This document shows, in pieces, positions 39,125 to 51,716 of a stretch of DNA of 64,000 bases. The stretch lies in assembly GCA_946800325.1 (NCBI GenBank), contig OX326958.1:59947793-60011792 (forward strand), written 5' to 3'. The translations under genes and the position numbers were made by a program. Within the stretch, counting starts at the first letter, position 1, and each line of letters begins with the position of its first letter. This DNA is from Luzula sylvatica (lineage: Eukaryota > Streptophyta > Magnoliopsida > Poales > Juncaceae). The notes beneath the pieces were generated by a model that saw nothing but the letters and a program-made list of their open reading frames with translations, was not told the DNA's origin and searched no databases.

Positions 39125-42100
39125 TACATAACTTTTTACCAAATTTCGCAAACACTAAGAAAGTTTGTTTTTCGATTCAAAACAAGATTTTAATGCTTTG
39201 AGGAGTTCAAATAACGTGTTTCTAGATCATTTGTATCGTATCTTTTACTACATAACTTTTCGCCAAATTTCACAAACACTAAGAAAGTTTGTTTTTCGAT
39301 TTAAAACAAGATTTTAACGCTTTGAGGAGTTCAAATAACGGGTTTCTAGTTCATTTGTATCGTATCTTTTACTACATAACTTTTCACCAAATTTCACAAA
39401 CACTAAGAAAGTTTGTTTTTCGATTCAAAACAAGATTTTAACGCTTTGAGGAGTTCAAATAACGGGTTTCTAGATCATTTGTATCGTATCTTTTACTACA
39501 TAACTTTTCACCAAATTTCACAAACACTAAGAAACTTTGTTTTTCGATTCAAAACAAGATCTTAACGCTTTGAGGAGTTCAAATAACGTGTTTTTAGATC
39601 ATTTATATCGTATCTTTTACTACATAACTTTTCACCAAATTTCACAAACACCAAGAAAGTTTGTTTTTCGATTCAAAACAAGATTTTAACGCTTTGAGGT
39701 GTTCAAATAACATGTTTTTAGATCATTTGTGTCGTATCTTTTAGTACATAAGTTTTCCCCAAATTTCACAAACACTAAGAAAGTTTGTTATTCGATTTCA
39801 AAACAAGATTTTAACGCTTTGAGGAGTTCAAACAACGTGTTTCCAGATCATTTGCATCGTATCTTTTAGTACATAACTTTTCACCAAATTTCACAAACAC
39901 TAAGAAAGTTTGTTTTTCGATTCAAAACAAGATTTTAACGCTTTGAGGAGTTCAAATAACGGGTTTCTAGATCATTTGTATCGTATCTTTTACTACATAA
40001 CTTTTCACCAAATTTCACAAACACTAAGAAAGTTTGTTTTTCGATTCAAAACAAGATTTTAACGATTTGAGGAGTTCAAATAACGGGTTTCTAGATCATT
40101 TGTATCGTATCTTTTACTACATAACTTTTCCCCAAATTTCACAAACACTAAGAAAGTTTGTTTTTCGATTCAAAACAAGATTTTAACGCATTGAGGTGTT
40201 CAAATAACATGTTTTTAGATCATTTGTATCGTATCTTTTAGTACATAACTTTTCACCAAATTTCACAAACACTAAGAAAGTTTGTTTTTCGATTCAAAAC
40301 AAGATTTAAACGCTTTGAGGAGTTCAAATAACGGGTTTCTAGATCATTTGTATCGTATCTTTTACTACATAACTTTTCACCAAATTTCACAAACACTAAG
40401 AAAGTTTGTTTTTCGATTCAAAACAAGATTTTAACGCTTTGAGGAGTTCAAATAACGTGTTTTTAGATCATTTGCATCGTATCTTTTACTACATAACTTT
40501 TCACCAAATTTCACAAACACTAAGAAAGTTTGTTTTTCGATTTCAAAACAAGATTTTAACGCTTTGAGGAGTTCAAATAACGTGTTTTTAGATCATTTGT
40601 ATCGTATATTTTAGTACATAACTTTTCACGAAATTTTACAAACACTAAGAAAGTTTGTTTTTTGATTCAAAACAAGATTTTAAAGCTTTGAGGAGTTCAA
40701 ATAACATGTTTTTAGATCATTTGCATCGTATCTTTTAGTACATAACTTTTCACCAAATTACACAAACACTAAAAAAGTTTGTTTTTCGATTCAAAATAAG
40801 ATTTTAACCCTTTGAGGAGTTCAAATAACGTGTTTCTAGATCATTTGTTTCGTATCTTTTACTACATAACTTTTCACCAAATTTCATAAACACTAAGAAA
40901 GTTTGTTTTTCGATTCAAAACAAGATTTTAACGCTTTGGGCAGTTCAAATAACGTGTTTCTAGATCATTTGCATCATATCTTTTAGTACATAACTTTTCA
41001 CCAAATTACACAAACACTAAGAAAGTTTGTTTTTCGATTCAAAATAAGATTTTAACCCTTTGAGGAGTTCAGATAACAAGTTTTTAGATCAGGTGTATCG
41101 TATCTTTTACTACATAACTTTTTACCAAATTTCAGAAACGCGAAGAAAGTTTGTTTTTCGATTCAAAACAAGATTTTAACGCTTTGAGGTGTTCAAATAA
41201 CATGTTTTTAGATCATTTGTATCGTATCTTTTAGTACATAAGTTTTCACCAAATTTCACAAACACTAAGAAATTTTGTTTTTCGATTCAAAACATGATTT
41301 TAACGCTTTGAGGAGTTCAAATAACGTGTTTTTAGATCATTTGTATCGTATCTTTTACTACATAACTTTTCACCAAATTTCACAAACACTAAGAGAGCTT
41401 GTTTTTCGATTCAAAACAAGATTTTAACGCTTTAAGGTGTTCAAATAACATGTTTTTAGATCAGGTGTATCGTATCTTTTACAACATAACTTTTTACCAA
41501 ATTTGAGAAACGCTAAGAAAGTTTGTTTTTCGATTCAAAACAAGATTGTAATGCTTTGAGGAGTTCAAATAACATGTTTTTAGATCATTTGAATCATATC
41601 TTTTACTACATAACTTTTCAGCAAATTTCACAAACACTAAGATAGTTTGTTTTTCGATTCAAAACAAGATTTTAACGCTTTGAGGAGTTCAAATAACGCG
41701 TTTTTAGATCATTTGTATCGTATCTTTTACTACAAAACTTTTCACCAAATTTCACAAACACTAAGAAAGCTTGTTTTTCGATTCAAAACAAGATTTTAAC
41801 GCTTTGAGGAGTTCAAATAACGTGTTTTTAGATTATTTGTATCGTATCTTATACTACATAACTTTTAACCAAATTTCACAAACACTAATAAAGTTTGTTT
41901 TTCGATTTCAAAACAAGATTTTAACGCTTCGAGGAGTTCAAATAACGTGTTTTTAGATCATTTGTATCGTATCTTTTAGTACATCACTTTTCACCAAATT
42001 TCACAAACACTAAGAAAGTTTGTTTTTCGATTCAAAACAAGATTTTAACGCTTTGAGGAGTTCAAATAACGTGTTTTTAGATCATTTGTATCGTATCTTT

Positions 42101-42475
42101 TAGTACATAACTTTTCACCAAATTTCACAAACACTAAGAAAGTTTGTTTTTCGATTCAAAACAAGATTTTAACGTTTGGAGGAGTTCAAATAACGTGTTT
42201 TTAGATCATTTGTATCATATCTTTTACTACATAACTTTTCACCAAATTTCACAAACTCTAAGAAAGTTTGTTTTCCGATTCAAAACAAGATTTTAACGCT
42301 TTGATTGGTTCAAATAATGTGTTTTTAGATCATTCGTATCGTATCTTTTTCTACATAACTTTTCACCAAATTTCACAAACACTAAGAAAGTTTGTTTTTC
42401 GATTCAAAACAAGATTTTAACGCTTTGAGGAGTTCAAATAACGTGTTTCTAGATCATTTGTATCGAATCTTTTAC
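39125..42475 (+). repeat. 27-monomer duplication, copy 1 (3,351 bp)
   Basis: This unit begins with a TTTTTACC and AAATTTCGC monomer at about 39,130 that recurs at 42,481, an offset of 3,351 bp (27 x 124 plus 3). It contains GTTATTCGATTTC (39,787), ACAACGTGTTTCC, CACGAAATTTTAC, TTTGGGCAG, AAACGCGAAG, the landmark AGCTTG at 41,769 and GTTTGGAGG (42,173). It is a longer arrangement that embeds part of the 12-mer HOR. Confidence 0.87.
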
Positions 42476-45400
42476 TACATAACTTTTTACCAAATTTCGC
42501 AAACACTAAGAAAGTTTGTTTTTCGATTCAAAACAAGATTTTAACGCTTTGAGGAGTTCAAATAACGTGTTTCAAGATCATTTGTATCGTATCTTTTACT
42601 ACATAACTTTTCGCCAAATTTCACAAACACTAAGAAAGTTTGTTTTTCGATTTAAAACAAGATTTTAACGCTTTGAGGAGTTCAAATAACGGGTTTCTAG
42701 ATCATTTGTATCGTATCTTTTACTACATAACTTTTCACCAAATTTCACAAACACTAAGAAAGTTTGTTTTTCGATTCAAAACAAGATTTTAACGCTTTGA
42801 GGAGTTCAAATAACGGGTTTCTAGATCATTTGTATCGTATCTTTTACTACATAACTTTTCACCAAATTTCAAAAACACTAAGAAACTTTGTTTTTCGATT
42901 CAAAACAAGATCTTAACGCTTTGAGGAGTTCAAATAACGTGTTTTTAGATCATTTATATCGTATCTTTTACTACATAACTTTTCACCAAATTTCACAAAC
43001 ACCAAGAAAGTTTGTTTTTCGATTCAAAACAAGATTTTAACGCTTTGAGGTGTTCAAATAACATGTTTTTAGATCATTTGTGTCGTATCTTTTAGTACAT
43101 AAGTTTTCCCCAAATTTCACAAACACTAAGAAAGTTTGTTATTCGATTTCAAAACAAGATTTTAACGCTTTGAGGAGTTCAAACAACGTGTTTCCAGATC
43201 ATTTGCATCGTATCTTTTAGTACATAACTTTTCACCAAATTTCACAAACACTAAGAAAGTTTGTTTTTCGATTCAAAACAAGATTTTAACGCTTTGAGGA
43301 GTTCAAATAACGGGTTTCTAGATCATTTGTATCGTATCTTTTACTACATAACTTTTCACCAAATTTCACAAACACTAAGAAAGTTTGTTTTTCGATTCAA
43401 AACAAGATTTTAACGATTTGAGGAGTTCAAATAACGGGTTTCTAGATCATTTGTATCGTATCTTTTACTACATAACTTTTCCCCAAATTTCACAAACACT
43501 AAGAAAGTTTGTTTTTCGATTCAAAACAAGATTTTAACGCATTGAGGTGTTCAAATAACATGTTTTTAGATCATTTGTATCGTATCTTTTAGTACACAAC
43601 TTTTCACCAAATTTCACAAACACTAAGAAAGTTTGTTTTTCGATTCAAAACAAGATTTAAACGCATTGAGGAGTTCAAATAACGGGTTTCTAGATCATTT
43701 GTATCGTATCTTTTACTACATAACTTTTCACCAAATTTCACAAACACTAAGAAAGTTTGTTTTTCGATTCAAAACAAGATTTTAACGCTTTGAGGAGTTC
43801 AAATAACGTGTTTTTAGATCATTTGCATCGTATCTTTTACTACATAACTTTTCACCAAATTTCACAAACACTAAGAAAGTTTGTTTTTCGATTTCAAAAC
43901 AAGATTTTAACGCTTTGAGGAGTTCAAATAACGTGTTTTTAGATCATTTGTATCGTATCTTTTACTACATAACTTTTCACGAAATTTTACAAACACTAAG
44001 AAAGTTTGTTTTTCGATTCAAAACAAGATTTTAAAGCTTTGAGGAGTTCAAATAACATGTTTTTAGATCATTTGCATCGTATCTTTTAGTACATAACTTT
44101 TCACCAAATTACACAAACACTAAAAAAGTTTGTTTTTCGATTCAAAATAAGATTTTAACCCTTTGAGGAGTTCAAATAACGTGTTTCTAGATCATTTGTT
44201 TCGTATCTTTTACTACATAACTTTTCACCAAATTTCATAAACACTAAGAAAGTTTGTTTTTCGATTCAAAACAAGATTTTAACGCTTTGGGCAGTTCAAA
44301 TAACGTGTTTCTAGATCATTTGCATCATATCTTTTAGTACATAACTTTTCACCAAATTACACAAACACTAAGAAAGTTTGTTTTTCGATTCAAAATAAGA
44401 TTTTAACCCTTTGAGGAGTTCAGATAACAAGTTTTTAGATCAGGTGTATCGTATCTTTTACTACATAACTTTTTACCAAATTTCAGAAACGCGAAGAAAG
44501 TTTGTTTTTCGATTCAAAACATGATTTTAACGCTTTGAGGAGTTCAAATAACGTGTTTTTAGATCATTTGTATCGTATCTTTTACTACATAACTTTTCAC
44601 CAAATTTCACAAACACTAAGAGAGCTTGTTTTTCGATTCAAAACAAGATTTTAACGCTTTAAGGTGTTCAAATAACATGTTTTTAGATCAGGTGTATCGT
44701 ATCTTTTACAACATAACTTTTTACCAAATTTGAGAAACGCTAAGAAAGTTTGTTTTTTGATTCAAAACAAGATTGTAACGCTTTGAGGAGTTCAAATAAC
44801 ATGTTTTTAGATCATTTGAATCATATCTTTTACTACATAACTTTTCAGCAAATTTCACAAACACTAAGATAGTTTGTTTTTCGATTCAAAACAAGATTTT
44901 AACGCTTTGAGGAGTTCAAATAACGTGTTTTTAGATCATTTGTATCGTATCTTTTACTACAAAACTTTTCACCAAATTTCACAAACACTAAGAAAGCTTG
45001 TTTTTCGATTCAAAACAAGATTTTAACGCTTTGAGGAGTTCAAATAACGTGTTTTTAGATTATTTGTATCGTATCTTATACTACATAACTTTTAACCAAA
45101 TTTCACAAACACTAATAAAGTTTGTTTTTCGATTTCAAAACAAGATTTTAACGCTTCGAGGAGTTCAAATAACGTGTTTTTAGATCATTTGTATCGTATC
45201 TTTTAGTACATCACTTTTCACCAAATTTCACAAACACTAAGAAAGTTTGTTTTTCGATTCAAAACAAGATTTTAACGCTTTGAGGAGTTCAAATAACGTG
45301 TTTTTAGATCATTTGTATCGTATCTTTTAGTACATAACTTTTCACAAAATTTCACAAACACTAAGAAAGTTTGTTTTTCGATTCAAAACAAGATTTTAAC

Positions 45401-45700
45401 GTTTGGAGGAGTTCAAATAACGTGTTTTTAGATCATTTGTATCATATCTTTTACTACATAACTTTTCACCAAATTTCACAAACTCTAAGAAAGTTTGTTT
45501 TCCGATTCAAAACAAGATTTTAACGCTTTGATTGGTTCAAATAATGTGTTTTTAGATCATTCGTATCGTATCTTTTTCTACATAACTTTTCACCAAATTT
45601 CACAAACAATAAGAAAGTTTGTTTTTCGATTCAAAACAAGATTTTAACGCTTTGAGGAGTTCAAATAACGTGTTTCTAGATCATTTGTATCGTATCTTTT
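42476..45700 (+). repeat. 26-monomer duplication, copy 2
   Basis: This copy follows copy 1 at an offset of 3,351 bp until about 44,515. There one whole monomer is missing and the offset becomes 3,227. The junction is in register: GATTCAAAAC of the AAACGCGAAG monomer continues as ATGATTTTAACG, the following monomer's version. The copy ends near 45,700, where TTTTCGCC replaces TTTTTACC. Confidence 0.87.
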
Positions 45701-46607
45701 ACTACATAACTTTTCGCCAAATTTCACAAACACTAAGAAAGTTTGTTTTTCGATTCAAAACAAGATTTTAACGCTTTGAAGAGTTCAAACAACGTGTTTC
45801 CAGATCATTTGCATCGTATCTTTTAGTACATAACTTTTCACCAAATTTCACAAACACTAAGAAAGTTTGTTTTTCGATTCAAAACAAGATTTTAACGCTT
45901 TGAGGACTTCAAATAACGGGTTTCTAGATCATTTGTATCGTATCTTTTACTACATAACTTTTCACCAAATTTCACAAACACTAAGAAACTTTGTTTTTCG
46001 ATTCAAAACAAGATTTTAACGCTTTGAGGAGTTCAAATAACGTGTTTTTAGATCATTTATATCGTATCTTTTACTACATAACTTTTCACCAAATTTCACA
46101 AACACCAAGAAAGTTTGTTTTTCGATTCAAAACAAGATTTTAACGCTTTGAGGTGTTCAAATAACATGTTTTTAGATCATTTGTGTCGTATCTTTTAGTA
46201 CATAACTTTTCCCCAAATTTCACAAACACTAAGAAAGTTTGTTATTCGATTTCAAAACAAGATTTTAACGCTTTGAGTAGTTCAAATAACGTGTTTTTAG
46301 ATCATTTGTATCGTATCTTTTAGTACATAACTTTTCACCAAATTTCACAAACACTAAGAAATTTTGTTTTTCGATTCAAAACAAGATTTTTTAACGCTTT
46401 GAGGAGTTCAAATAACGTGTTTCTAGATCATTTGTATTGTATCTTTTACTACATAACGTTTCACCAAATTTCACAAACACTAAGAAAGTTTGTTTTTCGA
46501 TTCAAAACATGATTTTAACGCTTTGAGGAGTTCAAATAACGTGTTTTTAGATCATTTGTATCGTATCTTTTAGTACATAAGTTTTCACCAAATTTCACAA
46601 ACACTAA
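44496..46607 (+). repeat. 17-monomer (2,112-bp) duplication, copy 1
   Basis: AGCTTGTTTTTCG at 44,996 recurs at 47,108, an offset of 2,112 bp (17 x 124 plus 4). The four extra bases are two GATTTC insertions and one GATTTTTTAACG insertion of two. The copy overlaps the right end of the 26-monomer copy, so the duplications are nested. AGAGAGCTTG, AATTTGAGAAACG and AAGATAGTTTG are shared marks. Confidence 0.88.
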
Positions 46608-48719
46608 GAAAGTTTGTTTTTCGATTCAAAACATGATTTTAACGCTTTGAGGAGTTCAAATAACGTGTTTTTAGATCATTTGTATCGTATCTTTTACTAC
46701 ATAACTTTTCACCAAATTTCACAAACACTAAGAGAGCTTGTTTTTCGATTCAAAACAAGATTTTAACGCTTTAAGGTGTTCAAATAACATGTTTTTAGAT
46801 CAGGTGTATCGTATCTTTTACAACATAACTTTTTACCAAATTTGAGAAACGCTAAGAAAGTTTGTTTTTCGATTCAAAACAAGATTGTAACGCTTTGAGG
46901 AGTTCAAATAACATGTTTTTAGATCATTTGAATCATATCTTTTACTACATAACTTTTCAGCAAATTTCACAAACACTAAGATAGTTTGTTTTTCGATTCA
47001 AAACAAGATTTTAACGCTTTGAGGAGTTCAAATAACGTGTTTTTAGATCATTTGTATCGTATCTTTTACTACAAAACTTTTCACCAAATTTCACAAACAC
47101 TAAGAAAGCTTGTTTTTCGATTCAAAACAAGATTTTAACGCTTTGAGGAGTTCAAATAACGTGTTTTTAGATTATTTGTATCGTATCTTATACTACATAA
47201 CTTTTAACCAAATTTCACAAACACTAATAAAGTTTGTTTTTCGATTTCAAAACAAGATTTTAACGCTTCGAGGAGTTCAAATAACGTGTTTTTAGATCAT
47301 TTGTATCGTATCTTTTAGTACATCACTTTTCACCAAATTTCACAAACACTAAGAAAGTTTGTTTTTCGATTCAAAACAAGATTTTAACGCTTTGAGGAGT
47401 TCAAATAACGTGTTTTTAGATCATTTGTATCGTATCTTTTAGTACATAACTTTTCACAAAATTTCACAAACACTAAGAAAGTTTGTTTTTCGATTCAAAA
47501 CAAGATTTTAACGTTTGGAGGAGTTCAAATAACGTGTTTTTAGATCATTTGTATCATATCTTTTACTACATAACTTTTCACCAAATTTCACAAACTCTAA
47601 GAAAGTTTGTTTTCCGATTCAAAACAAGATTTTAACGCTTTGATTGGTTCAAATAATGTGTTTTTAGATCATTCGTATCGTATCTTTTTCTACATAACTT
47701 TTCACCAAATTTCACAAACAATAAGAAAGTTTGTTTTTCGATTCAAAACAAGATTTTAACGCTTTGAGGAGTTCAAATAACGTGTTTCTAGATCATTTGT
47801 ATCGTATCTTTTACTACATAACTTTTCGCCAAATTTCACAAACACTAAGAAAGTTTGTTTTTCGATTCAAAACAAGATTTTAACGCTTTGAAGAGTTCAA
47901 ACAACGTGTTTCCAGATCATTTGCATCGTATCTTTTAGTACATAACTTTTCACCAAATTTCACAAACACTAAGAAAGTTTGTTTTTCGATTCAAAACAAG
48001 ATTTTAACGCTTTGAGGACTTCAAATAACGGGTTTCTAGATCATTTGTATCGTATCTTTTACTACATAACTTTTCACCAAATTTCACAAACACTAAGAAA
48101 CTTTGTTTTTCGATTCAAAACAAGATTTTAACGCTTTGAGGAGTTCAAATAACGTGTTTTTAGATCATTTATATCGTATCTTTTACTACATTACTTTTCA
48201 CCAAATTTCACAAACACCAAGAAAGTTTGTTTTTCGATTCAAAACAAGATTTTAACGCTTTGAGGTGTTCAAATAACATGTTTTTAGATCATTTGTGTCG
48301 TATCTTTTAGTACATAACTTTTCCCCAAATTTCACAAACACTAAGAAAGTTTGTTATTCGATTTCAAAACAAGATTTTAACGCTTTGAGTAGTTCAAATA
48401 ACGTGTTTTTAGATCATTTGTATCGTATCTTTTAGTACATAACTTTTCACCAAATTTCACAAACACTAAGAAATTTTGTTTTTCGATTCAAAACAAGATT
48501 TTTTAACGCTTTGAGGAGTTCAAATAACGTGTTTCTAGATCATTTGTATTGTATCTTTTACTACATAACGTTTCACCAAATTTCACAAACACTAAGAAAG
48601 TTTGTTTTTCGATTCAAAACATGATTTTAACGCTTTGAGGAGTTCAAATAACGTGTTTTTAGATCATTTGTATCGTATCTTTTACTACATAACTTTTCAC
48701 CAAATTTCACAAACACTAA
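46608..48719 (+). repeat. 17-monomer (2,112-bp) duplication, copy 2
   Basis: This copy tracks copy 1 closely through ACAATAAGAAAG (about 47,727), GAAGAGTTCAAAC, GTTATTCG and GAGTAGTTC (48,389). A private difference is TACATTACTTTT near 48,190. It leaves copy 1's order at about 48,683, where TTTTACTAC replaces TTTTAGTAC. Confidence 0.87.
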
Positions 48720-49729
48720 GAGAGTTTGTTTTTCGATTCAAAACAAGATTTTAACGCTTTAAGGTGTTCAAATAACTTGTTTTTAGATCAGGTGTATCGT
48801 ATCTTTTACTACATAACTTTTTACCAAATTTCAGAAACGCTAAGAAAGTTTGTTTTTCGATTCAAAACAAGATTGTAACGCTTTGAGGAGTTCAAATAAC
48901 ATGTTTTTAGATCATTTGTATCATATCTTTTACTACATAACTTTTCAGCAAATTTCACAAACACTAAGAAAGTTTGTTTTTCGATTCAAAACAAGATTTT
49001 AACGTTTGGAGGAGTTCAAATAACGTGTTTTTAGATCATTTGTATCATACCTTTTACTACATAACTTTTCACCAAATTTCACAAACTCTAAGAAAGTTTG
49101 TTTTCCGATTCAAAACTAGATTTTAACGCTTTAAGGGGTTCAAATAATGTGTTTTTAGATCATTCGTATCGTATCTTTTACTACATAACTTTTCACCAAA
49201 TTTCACAAACACTAAGAAAGTTTGTTTTTCGATTCAAAACAAGATTTTAACGCTTTGAGGAGTTCAAATAACGTGTTTCTAGATCATTTGTATCGTATCT
49301 TTTAGTACATAACTTTTCGCCAAATTTCACAAACACTAAGAAAGTTTGTTTTTCGATTCAAAACAAGATTTTAACGCTTTGAGGAGTTCAAATAACGTGT
49401 TTTTAGATCATTTGTATCGTATCTTTTACTACAAAACTTTTCACCAAATTTCACAAACACTAAGAAAGTTTGTTTTTCGATTCAAAACAAGATTTTAACG
49501 CTTTGAGGAGTTCAAACAACGTGTTTCCAGATCATTTGCATCGTATCTTTTAGTACATAACTTTTCACCAAATTTCACAAACACTAAGAAAGTTTGTTTT
49601 TCGATTCAAAACAAGATTTTAACGCTTTGAGGAGTTCAAATAACGGGTTTCTAGATCATTTGTATCGTATCTTTTACTACATAACTTTTCACCAAATTTC
49701 ACAAACACTAAGAAAGTTTGTTTTTCGAT
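47371..49729 (+). repeat. 19-monomer (2,359-bp) unit, copy 1 of 3
   Basis: This unit starts just before the GTTTGGAGG monomer at 47,513. It runs through TTTGATTGG, ACAACGTGTTTCC, GAGGACTTC, GTTATTCG, GAGTAG, GATTTTTTAACG, TTTAAGGTG and GATTGTAACG. It ends with a second GTTTGGAGG monomer (49,005), ATCATACC, TACAAAAC and AACGGGTTTC. The offset to the next copy is 2,359 bp and to the third 4,346 bp. Confidence 0.85.
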
Positions 49730-49790
49730 TCAAAACAAGATTTTAACGCTTTGAGGAGTTCAAATAACGTGTTTTTAGATCATTTGTATC
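49667..49790 (+). repeat. Reference monomer matching the consensus
   Basis: This copy equals the consensus I read across the window and can serve as the type monomer. It has 35 G+C in 124 bp. In monomer numbering it carries A/T tracts at 6-9, 20-23, 28-33, 37-39, 47-49, 55-59, 66-69, 75-78, 84-86, 96-98, 106-110 and 117-119. CpGs lie at 60, 81, 102 and across the 124/1 junction. A GATC site at 112-115 is present in most monomers. The junction contains the short direct repeat GTATCGTATC. The starting base is an arbitrary choice, since a tandem array has no natural first base. Confidence 0.95.
49701..49721. repeat. Short dyad within the monomer
   Basis: ACAAAC at 49,701-49,706 and its reverse complement GTTTGT at 49,716-49,721 flank a 9-base spacer, so each standard monomer carries a small imperfect-palindrome element. 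Variants change it: AAGCTTG and AAATTTTG versions weaken the right arm, and AAAAACTAAG versions weaken the left. Short dyads are known from several centromeric satellites and have been proposed to form cruciforms, but six AT-rich base pairs would be weak. The dyad is seen directly; any role is speculation. Confidence 0.6.
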
Positions 49791-51716
49791 GTATCTTTTA
49801 GTACATAACTTTTCACCAAATTTCACAAACACTAAGAAAGTTTGTTTTTCGATTCAAAACAAGATTTTAACGTTTGGAGGAGTTCAAATAACGTGTTTTT
49901 AGATCATTTGTATCATATCTTTTACTACATAACTTTTCACCAAATTTCACAAACTCTAAGAAAGTTTGTTTTCCGATTCAAAACAAGATTTTAACGCTTT
50001 GATTGGTTCAAATAATGTGTTTTTAGATCATTCGTATCGTATCTTTTTCTACATAACTTTTCACCAAATTTCACAAACACTAAGAAAGTTTGTTTTTCGA
50101 TTCAAAACAAGATTTTAACGCTTTGAGGAGTTCAAATAACGTGTTTCTAGATCATTTGTATCGTATCTTTTAGTACATAACTTTTCGCCAAATTTCACAA
50201 ACACTAAGAAAGTTTGTTTTTCGATTCAAAACAAGATTTTAACGCTTTGAGGAGTTCAAACAACGTGTTTCCAGATCATTTGCATCGTATCTTTTAGTAC
50301 ATAACTTTTCACCAAATTTCACAAACACTAAGAAAGTTTGTTTTTCGATTCAAAACAAGATTTTAACGCTTTGAGGACTTCAAATAACGGGTTTCTAGAT
50401 CATTTGTATCGTATCTTTTACTACATAACTTTTCACCAAATTTCACAAACACTAAGAAACTTTGTTTTTCGATTCAAAACAAGATTTTAATGCTTTGAGG
50501 AGTTCAAATAACGTGTTTTTAGATCATTTATATCGTATCTTTTACTACATAACTTTTCACCAAATTTCACAAACACCAAGAAAGTTTGTTTTTCGATTCA
50601 AAACAAGATTTTAACGCTTTGAGGTGTTCAAATAACATGTTTTTAGATCATTTGTGTCGTATCTTTTAGTACATAACTTTTCCCCAAATTTCACAAACAC
50701 TAAGAAAGTTTGTTATTCGATTTCAAAACAAGATTTTAACGCTTTGAGTAGTTCAAATAACGTGTTTTTAGATCATTTGTATCGTATCTTTTAGTACATA
50801 ACTTTTCACCAAATTTCACAAACACTAAGAAATTTTGTTTTTCGATTCAAAACAAGATTTTTTAACGCTTTGAGGAGTTCAAATAACGTGTTTCTAGATC
50901 ATTTGTATTGTATCTTTTACTACATAACGTTTCACCAAATTTCACAAACACTAAGAAAGTTTGTTTTTCGATTCAAAACATTATTTTAACGCTTTGAGGA
51001 GTTCAAATAACGTGTTTTTAGATCATTTGTATCGTATCTTTTACTACATAACTTTTCACCAAATTTCACAAACACTAAGAGAGTTTGTTTTTCGATTCAA
51101 AACAAGATTTTAACGCTTTAAGGTGTTCAAATAACTTGTTTTTAGATCAGGTGTATCGTATCTTTTACTACATAACTTTTTACCAAATTTGAGAAACGCT
51201 AAGAAAGTTTGTTTTTCGATTCAAAACAAGATTGTAACGCTTTGAGGAGTTCAAATAACGTGTTTCTAGATCATTTGTATCGTATCTTTTAGTACATAAC
51301 TTTTCGCCAAATTTCACAAACACTAAGAAAGTTTGTTTTTCGATTCAAAACAAGATTTTAACGCTTTGAGGAGTTCAAATAACGTGTTTTTAGATCATTT
51401 GTATCGTATCTTTCACTACAAAACTTTTCACCAAATTTCACAAACACTAAGAAAGTTTGTTTTTCGATTCAAAACAAGATTTTAACGCTTTGAGGAGTTC
51501 AAACAACGTGTTTCCAGATCATTTGCATCGTATCTTTTAGTACATAACTTTTCACCAAATTTCACAAACACTAAGAAAGTTTGTTTTTCGATTCAAAACA
51601 AGATTTTAACGCTTTGAGGAGTTCAAATAACGGGTTTCTAGATCATTTGTATCGTATCTTTTACTACATAACTTTTCACCAAATTTCACAAACACTAAGA
51701 AAGTTTGTTTTTCGAT
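49730..51716 (+). repeat. 19-monomer unit, copy 2, three monomers lost
   Basis: This middle copy is 1,987 bp, exactly 372 bp (three monomers) shorter than its neighbours. The missing part corresponds to the TTTTCAGC, second GTTTGGAGG and AAGGGGTTC monomers at about 48,890-49,260. The join at about 51,235-51,260 is in register: the GATTGTAACG monomer continues as AACGTGTTTCTAGATC. Private marks are ACATTATTTTAAC (near 50,980) and TTTCACTACAAAAC (about 51,411). Confidence 0.85.

Noticed and set aside
49724..49740. Possible CENP-B box beginning at TTCGATTCAAA
   Set aside because: The first half fits the nTTCGnnnnA part of the core, but the required CGGG half is absent (ACAA instead). No other CENP-B-like site was seen in the consensus.
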